Source of the DNA: Alphaproteobacteria bacterium
GTDB taxonomy: Bacteria; Pseudomonadota; Alphaproteobacteria; UBA6615
Direction of reading: 5' to 3'
Assembly (NCBI GenBank): GCA_021774445.1
Contig: JAJFJA010000005.1
Span: forward strand, 1 to 64,000
Length of the DNA: 64,000 nt
The position numbers and the translations under genes are program-made. Shown here one piece after another: positions 1-8,630 of this stretch (the stretch's first letter is position 1; the number at the start of each line of letters is the position of its first letter). The notes beneath the pieces are model-generated. The model saw nothing but the letters and a program-made list of their open reading frames with translations. It was not told the origin of the DNA and did no database searches.

Positions 1-630
1 CAAGGCAACGAGCCCATCACCGCCCTGATCAGGCGCTTCGAACGCCCCCTCGACCTCAACCTCGCCGCCGCCGAGTTCGGCCTGCCAACACAAACCTTCG
101 CCAACCGGCTCAACCAAACCCAAAACAACGACCTCATCGACGTCGCCGCCAGGCTCAAACAAGCCAACCTACCCAGAAACCAGTTCATCACAGCCTTCAC
201 CCAAATCCAAAACGCCGCCGTCAGCGAAATATCCACAATCCCACAGATCACCACCGTGGCAGCTTGGCAGGATGCAACGAACAAGCGGCTGGAGGCGGCG
301 GACAAGCTGGCGGATCTGACGGAGCTGGCCAAGGCCCGCCGCGAGCCATCGGAAATCGTGTCCGAGGACAGCGGGTCGACCTGGCTCATCCAACTGGCGT
401 CCGGCCGCAAGATGGAAGCGTCGCAATGGGAGGGTAACCAGCTCATGGGACGCCATGCCGCGTTAATCGGGAAACTACCCGTCCGGATCGAAGAGGCGAA
501 ATTGGATAACGGGATCTTCTACCGCGTGCAGTTTGGTCCCTTGCGCAACCGCAGCGAAGCGACGACTTTGTGCGAACGGCTCGAGTCCGCCGATCAAGAC
601 TGCCTGGTGGTGCAACCGAACGACACGTGA
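1..630 (+). CDS. C-terminal part of a SPOR-domain protein (5' end outside window)
   Basis: The frame is open from base 1 to the TGA at 628-630, giving 209 residues of a longer protein. The last ~45 residues read as a SPOR domain (a Y-R-V-Q-F-G-P-L core, then a C-E-R-L helix and a closing C-L-V-V-Q-P strand). SPOR domains bind denuded septal peptidoglycan, so a periplasmic or envelope role is likely. The first ~85 residues are N/Q/T-rich and use an unusually C-rich, G-poor coding strand (27 G in bases 61-240), unlike the rest of the gene. A GTG at 256 could be called as a start, but the uninterrupted upstream frame argues for a longer protein. The function of the upstream part is not recognised. 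Confidence 0.75.
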   Translation, partial: QGNEPITALIRRFERPLDLNLAAAEFGLPTQTFANRLNQTQNNDLIDVAARLKQANLPRNQFITAFTQIQNAAVSEISTIPQITTVAAWQDATNKRLEAADKLADLTELAKARREPSEIVSEDSGSTWLIQLASGRKMEASQWEGNQLMGRHAALIGKLPVRIEEAKLDNGIFYRVQFGPLRNRSEATTLCERLESADQDCLVVQPNDT

Positions 631-645
631 GAGGGGAATGGAGCG

Positions 646-663
646 GGCCGGCGAAAGCCGGCC
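646..663 (+). terminator. GNRA-loop hairpin after the SPOR gene
   Basis: GGCCGGC and GCCGGCC form a perfect 7-bp stem around a GAAA tetraloop, 15 bases after the SPOR stop codon. No T-run follows, so it may be a weak or Rho-assisted terminator or an mRNA 3'-end stabiliser. Confidence 0.45.
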
Positions 664-796
664 GCGCCGCGCCATGCGACTGGCAAGTGACTAGCAACGT
701 CGCTTAATCACTTGCCATTCCGCGTTTTTCTTGCATGTTCTTGGCTTCAGTGGATCGCCGCTTACGGCAGCGTTCTTAACGAGCCAGGAAACGAAG

Positions 797-1216
797 ATGA
801 AATATCTGCATACAATGGTCCGCGTCGCCAACCTCGAGGAGTCGCTGGACTTCTATTGCAACAAGCTCGGCCTCAAGGAAGTGCATCGGACGGAAAACGA
901 GAAGGGTCGCTTTACGCTTGTCTTCGTGGCGGCCGAAGGTGACGAGGATGCCAAGGTCGAGCTGACCTATAACTGGGATCCGGAAGAATTCTCCGACGCC
1001 CGGAATTTCGGCCACCTCGCCTATCGCGTCAAAAATATCTATGAGACGTGCCAGCGGCTAATGGATGGAGGCGTGACGATCAACCGGCCGCCGCGAGACG
1101 GTCATATGGCCTTCGTGCGGTCGCCCGACAATATTTCCATTGAGCTTTTGCAGGAAGGGGACTCCCTGCCGCCTCAGGAGCCCTGGTCGTCGATGCCGAA
1201 CACGGGCGCTTGGTAG
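797..1216 (+). CDS. gloA: Lactoylglutathione lyase (glyoxalase I)
   Basis: 139 aa, normal for bacterial GloA. It converts the hemithioacetal of methylglyoxal and glutathione to S-lactoylglutathione in the cytoplasm. The four expected metal ligands are in place: His5 (in YLHT), Glu55 (in ELTYNW), His73 (in FGHLAY) and Glu116 (in IELL). The ATG at 797 was chosen over an upstream ATG at 731 because it follows a purine-rich AGGAAACGAAG stretch and gives the canonical N-terminus. It is the first of three consecutive VOC-fold genes. Confidence 0.9.
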   Translation: MKYLHTMVRVANLEESLDFYCNKLGLKEVHRTENEKGRFTLVFVAAEGDEDAKVELTYNWDPEEFSDARNFGHLAYRVKNIYETCQRLMDGGVTINRPPRDGHMAFVRSPDNISIELLQEGDSLPPQEPWSSMPNTGAW

Positions 1217-1243
1217 ACCTAGTCCAGGGAAGCCGAGGGGTCG

Positions 1244-1612
1244 ATGGCCAAGATCACTCACACGATGCATGTGTTGGCGGTGCCCAACGTAACCGAGACA
1301 GCCGACTACTTTACGGCTGCGCTGGGCTTCGACCTACGACCGATCGACGATGAAGGTTGGCGCTTTCTGATCCGGGACAATTGTCGAGTGATGATCGGTG
1401 AGTGTCCCGACGCCCTTCACCCCTCGGCGTTGGGAGATCATAACTATTTCGGGTATTTGGTCGTCGACGACATCGACGCACTTGCCGCTGAGTATGAGGC
1501 GCGCGCTGTCAAATTCCGCGCCAAGGTGGCCGACAAACCCTGGGGCATGAGAGAGTTCGCCATCGAGACGCCGGACGGGCATCGTATTATGTTTGGGCAG
1601 GATATTTCGTAG
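1244..1612 (+). CDS. VOC (glyoxalase/bleomycin-resistance fold) family protein
   Basis: 122 aa, a single VOC module of two beta-alpha-beta-beta-beta units. The N-terminal half has the T-x-x-Y-F-x-x-x-L-G-F pattern, and the C-terminal half ends with a T-P-D-G-H strand typical of the family. It lies 27 bp after gloA with a GAGGGG ribosome site and 14 bp before another VOC gene, so the three are probably co-transcribed. The substrate cannot be read from the sequence; VOC members include dioxygenases, epimerases, isomerases and binding proteins. Not GloA itself, since the canonical GloA motifs (ELTYNW, FGH) are absent. Confidence 0.75.
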   Translation: MAKITHTMHVLAVPNVTETADYFTAALGFDLRPIDDEGWRFLIRDNCRVMIGECPDALHPSALGDHNYFGYLVVDDIDALAAEYEARAVKFRAKVADKPWGMREFAIETPDGHRIMFGQDIS

Positions 1613-1626
1613 GGGAATGCGGGATC

Positions 1627-2016
1627 ATGGCAAAGGTTGTCGGGGTCGGCGGCGTCTTCTTCAAGGCGAGTGATCCCGAGGCACTGGGTGCCTGGTACAG
1701 CAAATGGCTAGGATTCACGATTGAACGGGAATTTACGGCGGCGCATTTTGCGCCGGGTGATATGGCTGCCGGCGGTTACACAGTGTGGCACCCGATGCGC
1801 CCGGATACAGATTATCCTTCGCCCTCGACAAAACCATTCATGATTAACTTGGTTGTCGACGACCTCGACGAAGCCTTGGCGCAGGTGCGCGAAGGCGGCG
1901 CGGAGATCATCGGTGACACCGAAGTTCATGAGTTTGGCAGCTTCGGCTGGTTCATGGATCCCGACGGCAACAAAATCGAATTGTGGCAGCCGGCCGTTAA
2001 ACCGGAAGGATCGTAA
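1627..2016 (+). CDS. VOC family protein, third of a tandem
   Basis: 129 aa. It opens with G-G-V-F-F-K and has a D-P-E-A-L-G-A-W-Y helix and a C-terminal D-P-D-G-N-K-I-E-L-W strand, the classic VOC hallmark containing the distal Glu metal ligand. A Y/W-rich middle suggests an aromatic or small organic ligand. It sits 14 bp downstream of the previous VOC gene and ~100 bp upstream of an SDR. Substrate unknown. Confidence 0.78.
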   Translation: MAKVVGVGGVFFKASDPEALGAWYSKWLGFTIEREFTAAHFAPGDMAAGGYTVWHPMRPDTDYPSPSTKPFMINLVVDDLDEALAQVREGGAEIIGDTEVHEFGSFGWFMDPDGNKIELWQPAVKPEGS

Positions 2017-2117
2017 TGCCCTGGCGATCTGGCCCAAGACAATACAGCAAGTATCGGGTGGCGGCGCACTAGAGCAGCATCGCATTGTCCTCAAACATTA
2101 TTGGCATGAGGACAGGC

Positions 2118-2882
2118 ATGAAACAGCTTCAGGACAGGGTCGCAATCGTCGTTGGCGCAAGCAGCGGCATCGGGTATGCGACGGCAAAACTATTTGCGAA
2201 AGAGGGTGCCGCCGTGGTCGTCGGCGCGCGTCGAGAGCCGGAGCTCGCGGAATTAGTTGAAGTTGTCCGAGGCGCCGGCGGTCGGGCTATCGCGCTCGCC
2301 GGCGACGTGCGAGACGAGGCTTACGCCGATGCCATAGTCGAGCTTGCGGTGAATGAATTTGGCGGACTCGATGTGGCGTTCAACAATGCCGGGACACTGG
2401 GCGAGATGGGCGATACCCCGGACATCACCTCAGCCGGATGGAAAGACACGCTGGAGACAAATCTCACCGGCGCATTCCTCGCGGTGAAATATCAACTACC
2501 TGCCATGCTGACCCGCGGCGGCGGATCGATTATCTTCACCTCGTCCTTCGTCGGCTACACCGTGGGCATGCCAGGAATGGCGGCCTATGCCGCAAGCAAA
2601 GCCGGCTTGATCGGGCTGACAAAAGCACTGGCGGTGGAATATGGACCGAAGGGTATTCGTGTGAATGCGCTACTCCCCGGCGGTACGGATACCGACATGG
2701 CCAAGGTCTTCGCCAATACGCCTGAGACGATTGAATTCGTGCGCGGGATGCACGCCATGAAGAGAACTGCGGCGCCGGAGGAAATCGCCGCGTCAGCGCT
2801 CTATCTGGCGTCGGATGCCGCCAGCTTTACCACCGGCACGGCGCTCTTGGCAGACGGCGGCGTGTCCATCAACAGGACCTGA
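2118..2882 (+). CDS. Short-chain dehydrogenase/reductase (SDR)
   Basis: 254 aa, classical SDR length. The cofactor motif GASSGIG is at residues 13-19, NNAG at 89-92, Asn115, catalytic Ser143 and the Y157-x3-K161 pair (YAASK) are all present, so it should be an active NAD(P)-dependent oxidoreductase. ATG 2118 follows a GAGGACAGG ribosome site; ATGs at 2085 and 2106 in the same frame are alternatives. An arginine follows the second strand (GARR), which suggests NADP preference by analogy. It follows the VOC trio in the same direction. Substrate unknown. Confidence 0.85.
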   Translation: MKQLQDRVAIVVGASSGIGYATAKLFAKEGAAVVVGARREPELAELVEVVRGAGGRAIALAGDVRDEAYADAIVELAVNEFGGLDVAFNNAGTLGEMGDTPDITSAGWKDTLETNLTGAFLAVKYQLPAMLTRGGGSIIFTSSFVGYTVGMPGMAAYAASKAGLIGLTKALAVEYGPKGIRVNALLPGGTDTDMAKVFANTPETIEFVRGMHAMKRTAAPEEIAASALYLASDAASFTTGTALLADGGVSINRT

Positions 2883-2925
2883 CGTCGACTGGAGCCGGGG
2901 GCGGCCGCCCCCTGCCCGACCCTGT

Positions 2926-3921
2926 TCAGCAAATGTCCAAGACGATATTGCCGATGATCTCGCCACTCTCAAGTGCCTCATGAGCTGCGGCAATCTCCGC
3001 CAGCGGGTAGCGCTTTGCCACCGTATTAATGAGGCGGTCTCCTGACAGCAGACCGTTGATCTTGGCGACGGCCGCCGCCTGGGCCGCGGCAGGCAGAACA
3101 TAGACACCAACCAGGCGCAGCGTGATACCTCTTGGGCCAAGGGCATAATAAGGCAGCACCGGTTCAGGTTCCGCCGTGGAGGAATATGACGCGATCACGC
3201 TATTAGGCTTCGTAATCGCCACGTCGATTTCAACATTGGCGCCGAAATCGACCTCGACGACACGGTCGACACCGCTCCCGCCGGTAATCTCCATGACCCG
3301 CGCGATGATATCCTCTTCACGCCGGTTGATCATGTGCGCCGCGCCCGCAGCCTTGGCGTGTTCTGCCTTCGCAGCGCTGCTGACCGTGGCGATGACGGTG
3401 GCGCCGCCGATGGCGGCAAACTGGACGGCGTAGTGCCCGACAGCGCCGGCGCCGCCAGCGACTAGTATGGTCTCGCCGCTGACCGGCCCGTCGGCAAAAA
3501 CGGCACGATGGGCGGTCTGGGCGGGTATCCCCAGACAGGCACCGACCGCGAAGCTGGCCGTATCGGGCAGCAGAACGCATTGCGACTCAGGTAGAACGAC
3601 ATATTCGGCGGCGGTGCCAAACGGCCGTTGATATCTGGCGTTGTAGACCCAGACTCTGTCGCCTACGCGATCCTCACCGACGCCCTTACCCACGCTTTCT
3701 ATTACGCCGGCCCCGTCGCTGTGGGGAATAATGCGCGGGAAATCGAGCGCCGCTCCGCGCCAGCCGGCGCGGGTCTTGGTGTCAGAGGGATTGATGCCGG
3801 AGGTATGTAATTGTACGCGCACCTGGCCGATACCGGGTTCGGGAACCGGCAACTCGCCGAGGCGCAGCACCTCCCTGGCTGGACCTGTTTTTTCGTACCA
3901 TGCGGCTTGCATTGTTGTCAT
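2926..3921 (-). CDS. Quinone oxidoreductase-type medium-chain dehydrogenase (zinc-free)
   Basis: 331 aa MDR-superfamily protein of the NADPH:quinone reductase branch. A GroES-like domain occupies residues ~1-130 (with S-G-I-N-P-S-D-T-K, typical of QOR, and no catalytic zinc cysteines). The Rossmann domain carries G-G-A-G-A-V-G-H at ~residue 155. It probably reduces quinones or enones with NADPH in the cytosol. It lies 38 bp downstream of the Lrp-type regulator gene on the same strand, so the two may be co-transcribed and co-regulated. Exact substrate unknown. Confidence 0.85.
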   Translation of the reverse strand: MTTMQAAWYEKTGPAREVLRLGELPVPEPGIGQVRVQLHTSGINPSDTKTRAGWRGAALDFPRIIPHSDGAGVIESVGKGVGEDRVGDRVWVYNARYQRPFGTAAEYVVLPESQCVLLPDTASFAVGACLGIPAQTAHRAVFADGPVSGETILVAGGAGAVGHYAVQFAAIGGATVIATVSSAAKAEHAKAAGAAHMINRREEDIIARVMEITGGSGVDRVVEVDFGANVEIDVAITKPNSVIASYSSTAEPEPVLPYYALGPRGITLRLVGVYVLPAAAQAAAVAKINGLLSGDRLINTVAKRYPLAEIAAAHEALESGEIIGNIVLDIC

Positions 3922-3959
3922 GATTTGCTCCCCGAATATAACTGGGACAAGGCTGCCTG

Positions 3960-4445
3960 TCAGTCCGCGTCGTCGGAAAGCTCAAACCAGGCGCTCCAGT
4001 TCCATGTGCTCTTAAGTGTACTGACGAGTTGGAAGGTCTCCGTGCCAGTGATCGCAGCGGCCGCTCGCGGCATCTCCTGGCTGACGAATTTGTGCATACT
4101 CTGGGGGCTGCTGTGCAGAGCCTGGATGATAATGTCGGTCGAGCCGAAGGTTATGCTGACAAAGCGAATGTTGGGAAAGCCGGCCAAGATTTCCGCCGTT
4201 TGCTCGACATGGCCTGGTTTGACGCGGACCATAACCATGGCAACGACACCGACGCCAAGCGCCAGAAAATTGCCGACGGCGGTAATAGTGATGATCCCCT
4301 GCTTGGTCAGCCGGTTGACCCGCTGACGGATGGTCCCCTCCGAAACGTCCAACTCACGGGCGATTTCCCGGTAGGGCCGGCGCCCATCACGTTCCAAAGA
4401 GATGATGATGCGCCGGTCAAGCGGATCAAGAGCGCCCGGGTTCAT
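3960..4445 (-). CDS. Lrp/AsnC-family transcriptional regulator
   Basis: 161 aa from this start. The N-terminal winged helix (L-D-P-L-D-R-R-I-I ... Y-R-E-I-A-R-E-L-D-V-S-E-G-T-I-R-Q-R) is followed by the RAM/AsnC ligand domain (residues ~70-150). Start at 4445 was chosen for a GGCGAG ribosome site and normal family length; 4475 and 4532 are in-frame alternatives. A 13-base palindrome at 4494-4506 would lie inside the 4532 version, which argues against that start. The gene is divergent from the Pot-type ABC operon at 4693 and is a likely regulator of it. The effector is probably an amino acid or related metabolite, as in the family. Confidence 0.85.
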   Translation of the reverse strand: MNPGALDPLDRRIIISLERDGRRPYREIARELDVSEGTIRQRVNRLTKQGIITITAVGNFLALGVGVVAMVMVRVKPGHVEQTAEILAGFPNIRFVSITFGSTDIIIQALHSSPQSMHKFVSQEMPRAAAAITGTETFQLVSTLKSTWNWSAWFELSDDAD

Positions 4446-4493
4446 CACATACTCGCCTTTCTTGGCCACGGACATTTCGTTGCACCCGATGGT

Positions 4494-4506
4494 TTCGCAT
4501 TGCGAA
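4494..4506. promoter_or_regulatory. Palindromic candidate Lrp-type operator
   Basis: TTCGCATTGCGAA is a perfect 6-1-6 palindrome in the divergent region between the Lrp-type gene and the ABC importer operon. A further half-site TGCGAA starts at 4533, 32 bases (about three helical turns) from the first TGCGAA. Lrp/AsnC proteins commonly bind such phased imperfect repeats and autoregulate; assignment to this regulator is inference from position. Confidence 0.5.
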
Positions 4507-4525
4507 TATAGTATGCGCAGCGTTG

Positions 4526-4555
4526 TTGACAATGCGAAATATTGAGCCCTAAACT
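4526..4555 (+). promoter_or_regulatory. Candidate sigma-70-type promoter for the ABC importer operon
   Basis: TTGACA at 4526-4531 is followed after 18 bases by TAAACT at 4550-4555 (4 of 6 to TATAAT). Transcription would start near 4562, leaving a ~130-base leader before the binding-protein gene. The TGCGAA half-site at 4533 lies inside the spacer, compatible with control by the divergent Lrp-type regulator. Confidence 0.4.
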
Positions 4556-4692
4556 TTACGCATCATAACTATTCTCGGCCCTGACGGCCGTTTGCTGCGG
4601 TTCCAAGGCCAAGAACAAAGACAAGGTTGGCGGAAGCCTCGCACGCTCGGCCTTACCTGATTTGGCACCAACCTCAGCGAAAGGATCGACCT

Positions 4693-5748
4693 ATGACATA
4701 CACATCGACAGCGCGAGCGGCCCTGCTCGCCGCCTTTTTCGGCGCGGCGCCCGTTGTCGCGTTCGCGGCGGAGACGGAGATTACGTTCTTTATGTGGGCG
4801 GGTTCGAATCAAGGCGTCGTGCCGACCGAGGTCATCGAGGCGTATCGCGCCAGCCATCCCGACGTCGAAATCAATATTCTCGAGTCCAATAATACGATCA
4901 CTTATCCGAAGATGGTCGCGTCGAAACGGACCACGCCGGACGATCCCCTGGTTCACTGCGGATTCTTCAACACCGACTCCATGAACAAGGGTGACGTGGA
5001 CGAAATGTGGGAGTCGCTCAATCCTGAGCGCATCACCAACATGGCAAACGTGTTGGACGACTTCAGACGCCCCAACAACTGGGGGATCGGCTATCAGACG
5101 CTGGGCATCGGGCTGATCTACAACACCGAGGCAGTGCCGACGCCGCCGACGTCCTGGTCCGACCTGTGGAGCCCAGCCTACGAAGATCGCGTGGTGATGT
5201 TCGATTATGACACGCGCGCGCTGACCATGGCCGCCAGACTCAATGGCGGTGACGAGGTGAATATCGACCCAGGATTCCAGGTCTGGGCCGACAATGCGCA
5301 AAACCTGCGGGCCCTCGTCGACTCCAACGACGCCTTGAAGAACTTGCTGGTCAGTGGCGACGCCTGGGTGGCGCCGTGGTTCTCGCCGATTGCCAGCTTG
5401 TGGATCGACGAAGGTGCGCCACTCGGTTTCGTCGTGCCGAAAGAGGGCGCGGTCGCGTTTCCGATCTATCTCACCATGGCGCAAGGCGTGGACGATGCGG
5501 AGCGCGTGGTTTGCGAAGACCTCATCAACGAGCTGCTCTCACCGGAGAATGCCGGACGCTACGGGGAACTTACCCGGGCTGTGCCGGTGATCAAGAATGC
5601 AAAACTCTCCGAGCGGCAAAAGACCGATCCGCTGCTTGGTCTAGGCATGGCAGAATCCGCCGTGCATTTGGACTATGCGCACATCGCCGAGGAATCAGCC
5701 GGTTGGCGTGAAAGGTGGGATCGCGAGGTCAAGTTCAAGCTTCGTTAG
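4693..5748 (+). CDS. ABC transporter periplasmic binding protein (spermidine/putrescine PotD type)
   Basis: 351 aa with a Sec signal peptide (A/L-rich core, likely cleaved after A-F-A-A near residue 25). The mature part has the PotD-like opening I-T-F-F-M-W and a two-lobe type II binding-protein pattern. Start 4693 follows AAAGGA; the longer frame upstream adds non-signal residues. It is the first gene of an importer operon (binding protein, ATPase, two permeases) that continues into an M28-fold hydrolase, an SDR and a PanE-like protein. The ligand may therefore be a peptide- or amide-like cation rather than a simple polyamine; this is inference. Confidence 0.85.
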   Translation: MTYTSTARAALLAAFFGAAPVVAFAAETEITFFMWAGSNQGVVPTEVIEAYRASHPDVEINILESNNTITYPKMVASKRTTPDDPLVHCGFFNTDSMNKGDVDEMWESLNPERITNMANVLDDFRRPNNWGIGYQTLGIGLIYNTEAVPTPPTSWSDLWSPAYEDRVVMFDYDTRALTMAARLNGGDEVNIDPGFQVWADNAQNLRALVDSNDALKNLLVSGDAWVAPWFSPIASLWIDEGAPLGFVVPKEGAVAFPIYLTMAQGVDDAERVVCEDLINELLSPENAGRYGELTRAVPVIKNAKLSERQKTDPLLGLGMAESAVHLDYAHIAEESAGWRERWDREVKFKLR

Positions 5749-5756
5749 AAATATAT

Positions 5757-5782
5757 GGGGCGCCCGATTTGCCGGGCGCCCC
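5757..5782 (+). terminator. Strong intercistronic hairpin after the binding-protein gene
   Basis: GGGGCGCCCG and CGGGCGCCCC form a perfect 10-bp stem with a 6-base loop (ATTTGC), 9 bases after the stop codon. No long T-run follows, so partial termination or 3'-end protection is more likely than full termination. This placement usually raises binding-protein expression over the membrane components. Confidence 0.65.
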
Positions 5783-5816
5783 ATTGTGCCTTAGGTCGTT
5801 GCCGTCGGGGGGTCGC

Positions 5817-6893
5817 TTGGAATTCGACGTAGAACTCGAAAACATCACCAAGACATTCGGTGATCAAGTAGCGGTCGACTCAATATCGTTCCGGGTGCCG
5901 CGCGGTAGTTTCTTCTCCCTGCTCGGCCCGTCGGGTTGCGGAAAATCCACGACGCTGCGGATGACGAGCGGGTTCGAGCAGCCGGATTCCGGTGTGTTGC
6001 GTATTGCCGGCGAAGATATGAGCCGGGTGCCGCCCTATCGCCGCCCGACCAATATGGTGTTTCAGCGCTGGGCGCTGTTCCCGCATATGACGGTTTTCGA
6101 GAATGTCGCATTTGGACCCTCCACGAGGCGCGTGGCCGCGGCAGAACGGCGACAACGCGTCGGCGAGGCCCTGGAGCTCGTTGATCTCACAGCCTTCGTC
6201 GATCGCAAGCCAAGCCAGCTCTCCGGCGGCCAGATGCAACGCGTGGCCCTCGCTCGCGCCCTGATCAATCGGCCGAAGGTGCTGCTGCTCGATGAGCCCC
6301 TTGGCGCCCTCGATCTGAAGCTGCGCAGCCAGATGCAATTAGAGCTCAAGCGCATTCAGAAAGAGGTCGGCACGACTTTCATCTATGTCACCCACGATCA
6401 GGGTGAAGCGATGACGATGTCGGATCAGATCGCCGTGATGAACGATGCCCGCATCGAGCAAATTGGGTCGCCGTCCGACATTTATGACCGACCGGCGTCA
6501 CGCTTCGTTGCCGATTTCATCGGCAGTACGAATCTGCTGCCGGTACAGGTAACCGGCTGTTCAAGCGAGATGAACGAGGTCCGATTGGGTGCGCTGGCTT
6601 TTGCGGTTCCGCCATCGGGGAATGTCACCGAAGGGGCCGCGGTCATGTCCGTGCGTCATGAGCAGGTTAAGATCGCGCATGAGCGCCTCGACCTGGACGC
6701 AACCGTTGGGGCGCGCGTCGGTGAGGCGATCTTCACAGGCTCGGCGGTGCGGTATGTGCTGACTCCGGAAGGTATCGATAGCGAAATCGTTGCCGAAGTA
6801 CCGCATAGCGGCGTCGAGGCTCAGTTCAGCCCCGGCGAACAAGTACATATCGGCTGGAATGCCGCCGCGGTGAAGCTTTTCGCCGATGGTTGA
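5817..6893 (+). CDS. ABC transporter ATP-binding protein (PotA type)
   Basis: 358 aa. The nucleotide-binding domain has Walker [10 protein letters not shown], the signature LSGGQ, Walker B L-L-L-D-E-P and the H-loop T-H-D; the last ~110 residues form the TOBE-type regulatory domain seen in MalK/PotA. A TTG start at 5817 was chosen because it follows GGGGGG with 4-base spacing and begins at the conserved first strand. The open frame upstream to 5715 runs through the intercistronic hairpin and is unlikely to be translated. It overlaps the following permease gene by 8 bases. Confidence 0.85.
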   Translation: MEFDVELENITKTFGDQVAVDSISFRVPRGSFFSLLGPSGCGKSTTLRMTSGFEQPDSGVLRIAGEDMSRVPPYRRPTNMVFQRWALFPHMTVFENVAFGPSTRRVAAAERRQRVGEALELVDLTAFVDRKPSQLSGGQMQRVALARALINRPKVLLLDEPLGALDLKLRSQMQLELKRIQKEVGTTFIYVTHDQGEAMTMSDQIAVMNDARIEQIGSPSDIYDRPASRFVADFIGSTNLLPVQVTGCSSEMNEVRLGALAFAVPPSGNVTEGAAVMSVRHEQVKIAHERLDLDATVGARVGEAIFTGSAVRYVLTPEGIDSEIVAEVPHSGVEAQFSPGEQVHIGWNAAAVKLFADG

Positions 6894-7779
6894 TGCCGTC
6901 GCCACCGGGTCGACCGTGCTTAGGCCGAGGCGACTGCCAAAGCGGCGCAACTTCATGCCATTGTTCTTGCTGCTGCCGACTTTGTTATTGATGGGCTACA
7001 CGTTCTTGGCGCCGCTGGCGACTTTCTTGCAGTTTAGTTTCTTCCGCTTTCGCAAGGGACGTCTCGAGGAGGCGTTCACCTTCGAAACCTACCAGCGGTT
7101 CTTGACCGACCCTTATTTTCACGCGTCAATCGCCGATACGCTCTACATGGCGGCAACGGTTACCGGACTGTCGTTGCTGATCGGATACCCGCTGGCCTTT
7201 GCGCTTTGGCGCATAAACAGACCGGGCCTGCAAAAATGGCTCGGTCTGATTATTTTTTCGCCAATTCTGGTCAGTGTCGTGGTCCGCAGCTATGGCTGGA
7301 CGGTCCTGCTGGCCGAGCAGGGTCCGGTCAACTGGGTGCTGCTGGGACTGGGGATCGTCGACGAACCGGTGAGGCTGGTCTTCAACCTGACCGGCGTGGT
7401 GATCAGCCTCACCCATATCTTTTTGCCGTTCACGGTTTTTCCAATCTTCAGCACGATGGTCCGGCTCGACCCCTCGCTACGCGAGGCGGCGATGGACCTT
7501 GGTGCCGGCTGGTGGACGACGTTTCGGCGAGTGACATTGCCCCTGACGCTGCCGGGCCTGGTGGCGGCCGCGCAGATCAGTTTCACCTTGGCGCTCGGCG
7601 CGTTCGTGACGCCCTCCATCCTCGGGGGTGGACGCGTCCTGGTGCTGCCGCTGCAGGTCTACCGCGCCACATCCGACATTAACTGGCCGGTCGCCGCGGT
7701 CGGCGGCCTGGTCTTGTTGATGATGGCCTTCATTGCCGTGGTCGTGTTCAACCGGTTGCTCAAGTTCAGCGAAATCTAG
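6886..7779 (+). CDS. ABC transporter permease (PotB type)
   Basis: 297 aa integral membrane protein with about six hydrophobic segments. The cytoplasmic coupling EAA loop is seen as E-A-A-M-D-L-G-A near residue 200, followed by the T-L-P-L-T-L-P-G helix. The start codon overlaps the ATPase stop region, giving translational coupling. It forms the transmembrane channel with the next gene. Confidence 0.85.
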   Translation: MVDAVATGSTVLRPRRLPKRRNFMPLFLLLPTLLLMGYTFLAPLATFLQFSFFRFRKGRLEEAFTFETYQRFLTDPYFHASIADTLYMAATVTGLSLLIGYPLAFALWRINRPGLQKWLGLIIFSPILVSVVVRSYGWTVLLAEQGPVNWVLLGLGIVDEPVRLVFNLTGVVISLTHIFLPFTVFPIFSTMVRLDPSLREAAMDLGAGWWTTFRRVTLPLTLPGLVAAAQISFTLALGAFVTPSILGGGRVLVLPLQVYRATSDINWPVAAVGGLVLLMMAFIAVVVFNRLLKFSEI

Positions 7780-7781
7780 CC

Positions 7782-8630
7782 ATGGCCCGATCGCTCTTGC
7801 AAAACCTGCCGCCGCTTCGGTATCTGCTGCTGACGGTTTTTACCCTGCTTGGGGTCGCCTTTATCATCGCACCGATCGCGATCGTGGTGCTGAACTCCTT
7901 CTCCAGCGTCGCCTACAACGTCTTCCCGCCGGAAGGCTACTCACTGCGTTGGTACCAGAATCTGGCCGAACAAAAGGCCTTCTACTCCGCCGCATTGCGG
8001 AGCGTGATTCTGGCCGTACTGGCGACCGGCATCGCGTTGGTCATCGGCACCATGGCGGCCTATGCAATGGTGCGATACACCATGCGGGGCGCGGATTTCA
8101 TCAAGGCATTTCTGCTGTCGCCCGTGGTGTTACCGAAGATCGTCCTGGGCGTGGCGATCTTCATGTTCTTTATTCGGATAAAGACCTCCGGCGACTATTC
8201 AAGCCTGCTGCTCACCCATGTGCTGGTGGTGTTGCCGTTCATCATCGCCCTGGTGTCGGCGGCGCTGGTCAATTTCGATTGGACCTTGCAAGAGGCCGCC
8301 ATGGACTTGGGGGCCGGTCCAATCACGACCTTTTTGCGCGTGATCTTGCCGCAAATCGCGGTCAGCGTCGGGGTCGCCGCCGTGTTCGCTTTCTTCGTTT
8401 CGTTCGATCAGGTGGAGACGACGCTGTTCCTGGCCCGCCCGGGCGAGAACACGTTACCGATCGAGATGTTCCTTTACCTGCAGAAGTGGCAGGACCCGAC
8501 TATCGCGGCCCTTTCGACCGTGCTGGTGCTGTTTGCCGGCGTGGTGATGGTGGCACTGAGTCATGCGATGCGCGACCGGCGCCTGCCTGTCGCGTTGCTG
8601 CAAAAAACCAAGGAGGAGGCGTCCAAATGA
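7782..8630 (+). CDS. ABC transporter permease (PotC type)
   Basis: 282 aa, second membrane subunit. It shows the EAA loop E-A-A-M-D-L-G-A-G near residue 170 and five to six hydrophobic helices. It begins 2 bases after the previous stop and overlaps the next gene by 4 bases, so the importer and the M28-fold gene are one transcription and translation unit. Confidence 0.85.
   Translation: MARSLLQNLPPLRYLLLTVFTLLGVAFIIAPIAIVVLNSFSSVAYNVFPPEGYSLRWYQNLAEQKAFYSAALRSVILAVLATGIALVIGTMAAYAMVRYTMRGADFIKAFLLSPVVLPKIVLGVAIFMFFIRIKTSGDYSSLLLTHVLVVLPFIIALVSAALVNFDWTLQEAAMDLGAGPITTFLRVILPQIAVSVGVAAVFAFFVSFDQVETTLFLARPGENTLPIEMFLYLQKWQDPTIAALSTVLVLFAGVVMVALSHAMRDRRLPVALLQKTKEEASK

Noticed and set aside
5715..5816. 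Upstream start of the first Pot-type ATPase gene
   Set aside because: It would translate through the intercistronic hairpin and overlap the binding-protein gene; the TTG at 5817 has a ribosome site and the normal N-terminus.
7733..8626. N-terminal extension of the M28-fold gene to 7733
   Set aside because: It overlaps the PotC-type permease in another frame; the ATG at 8627 has a perfect ribosome site.
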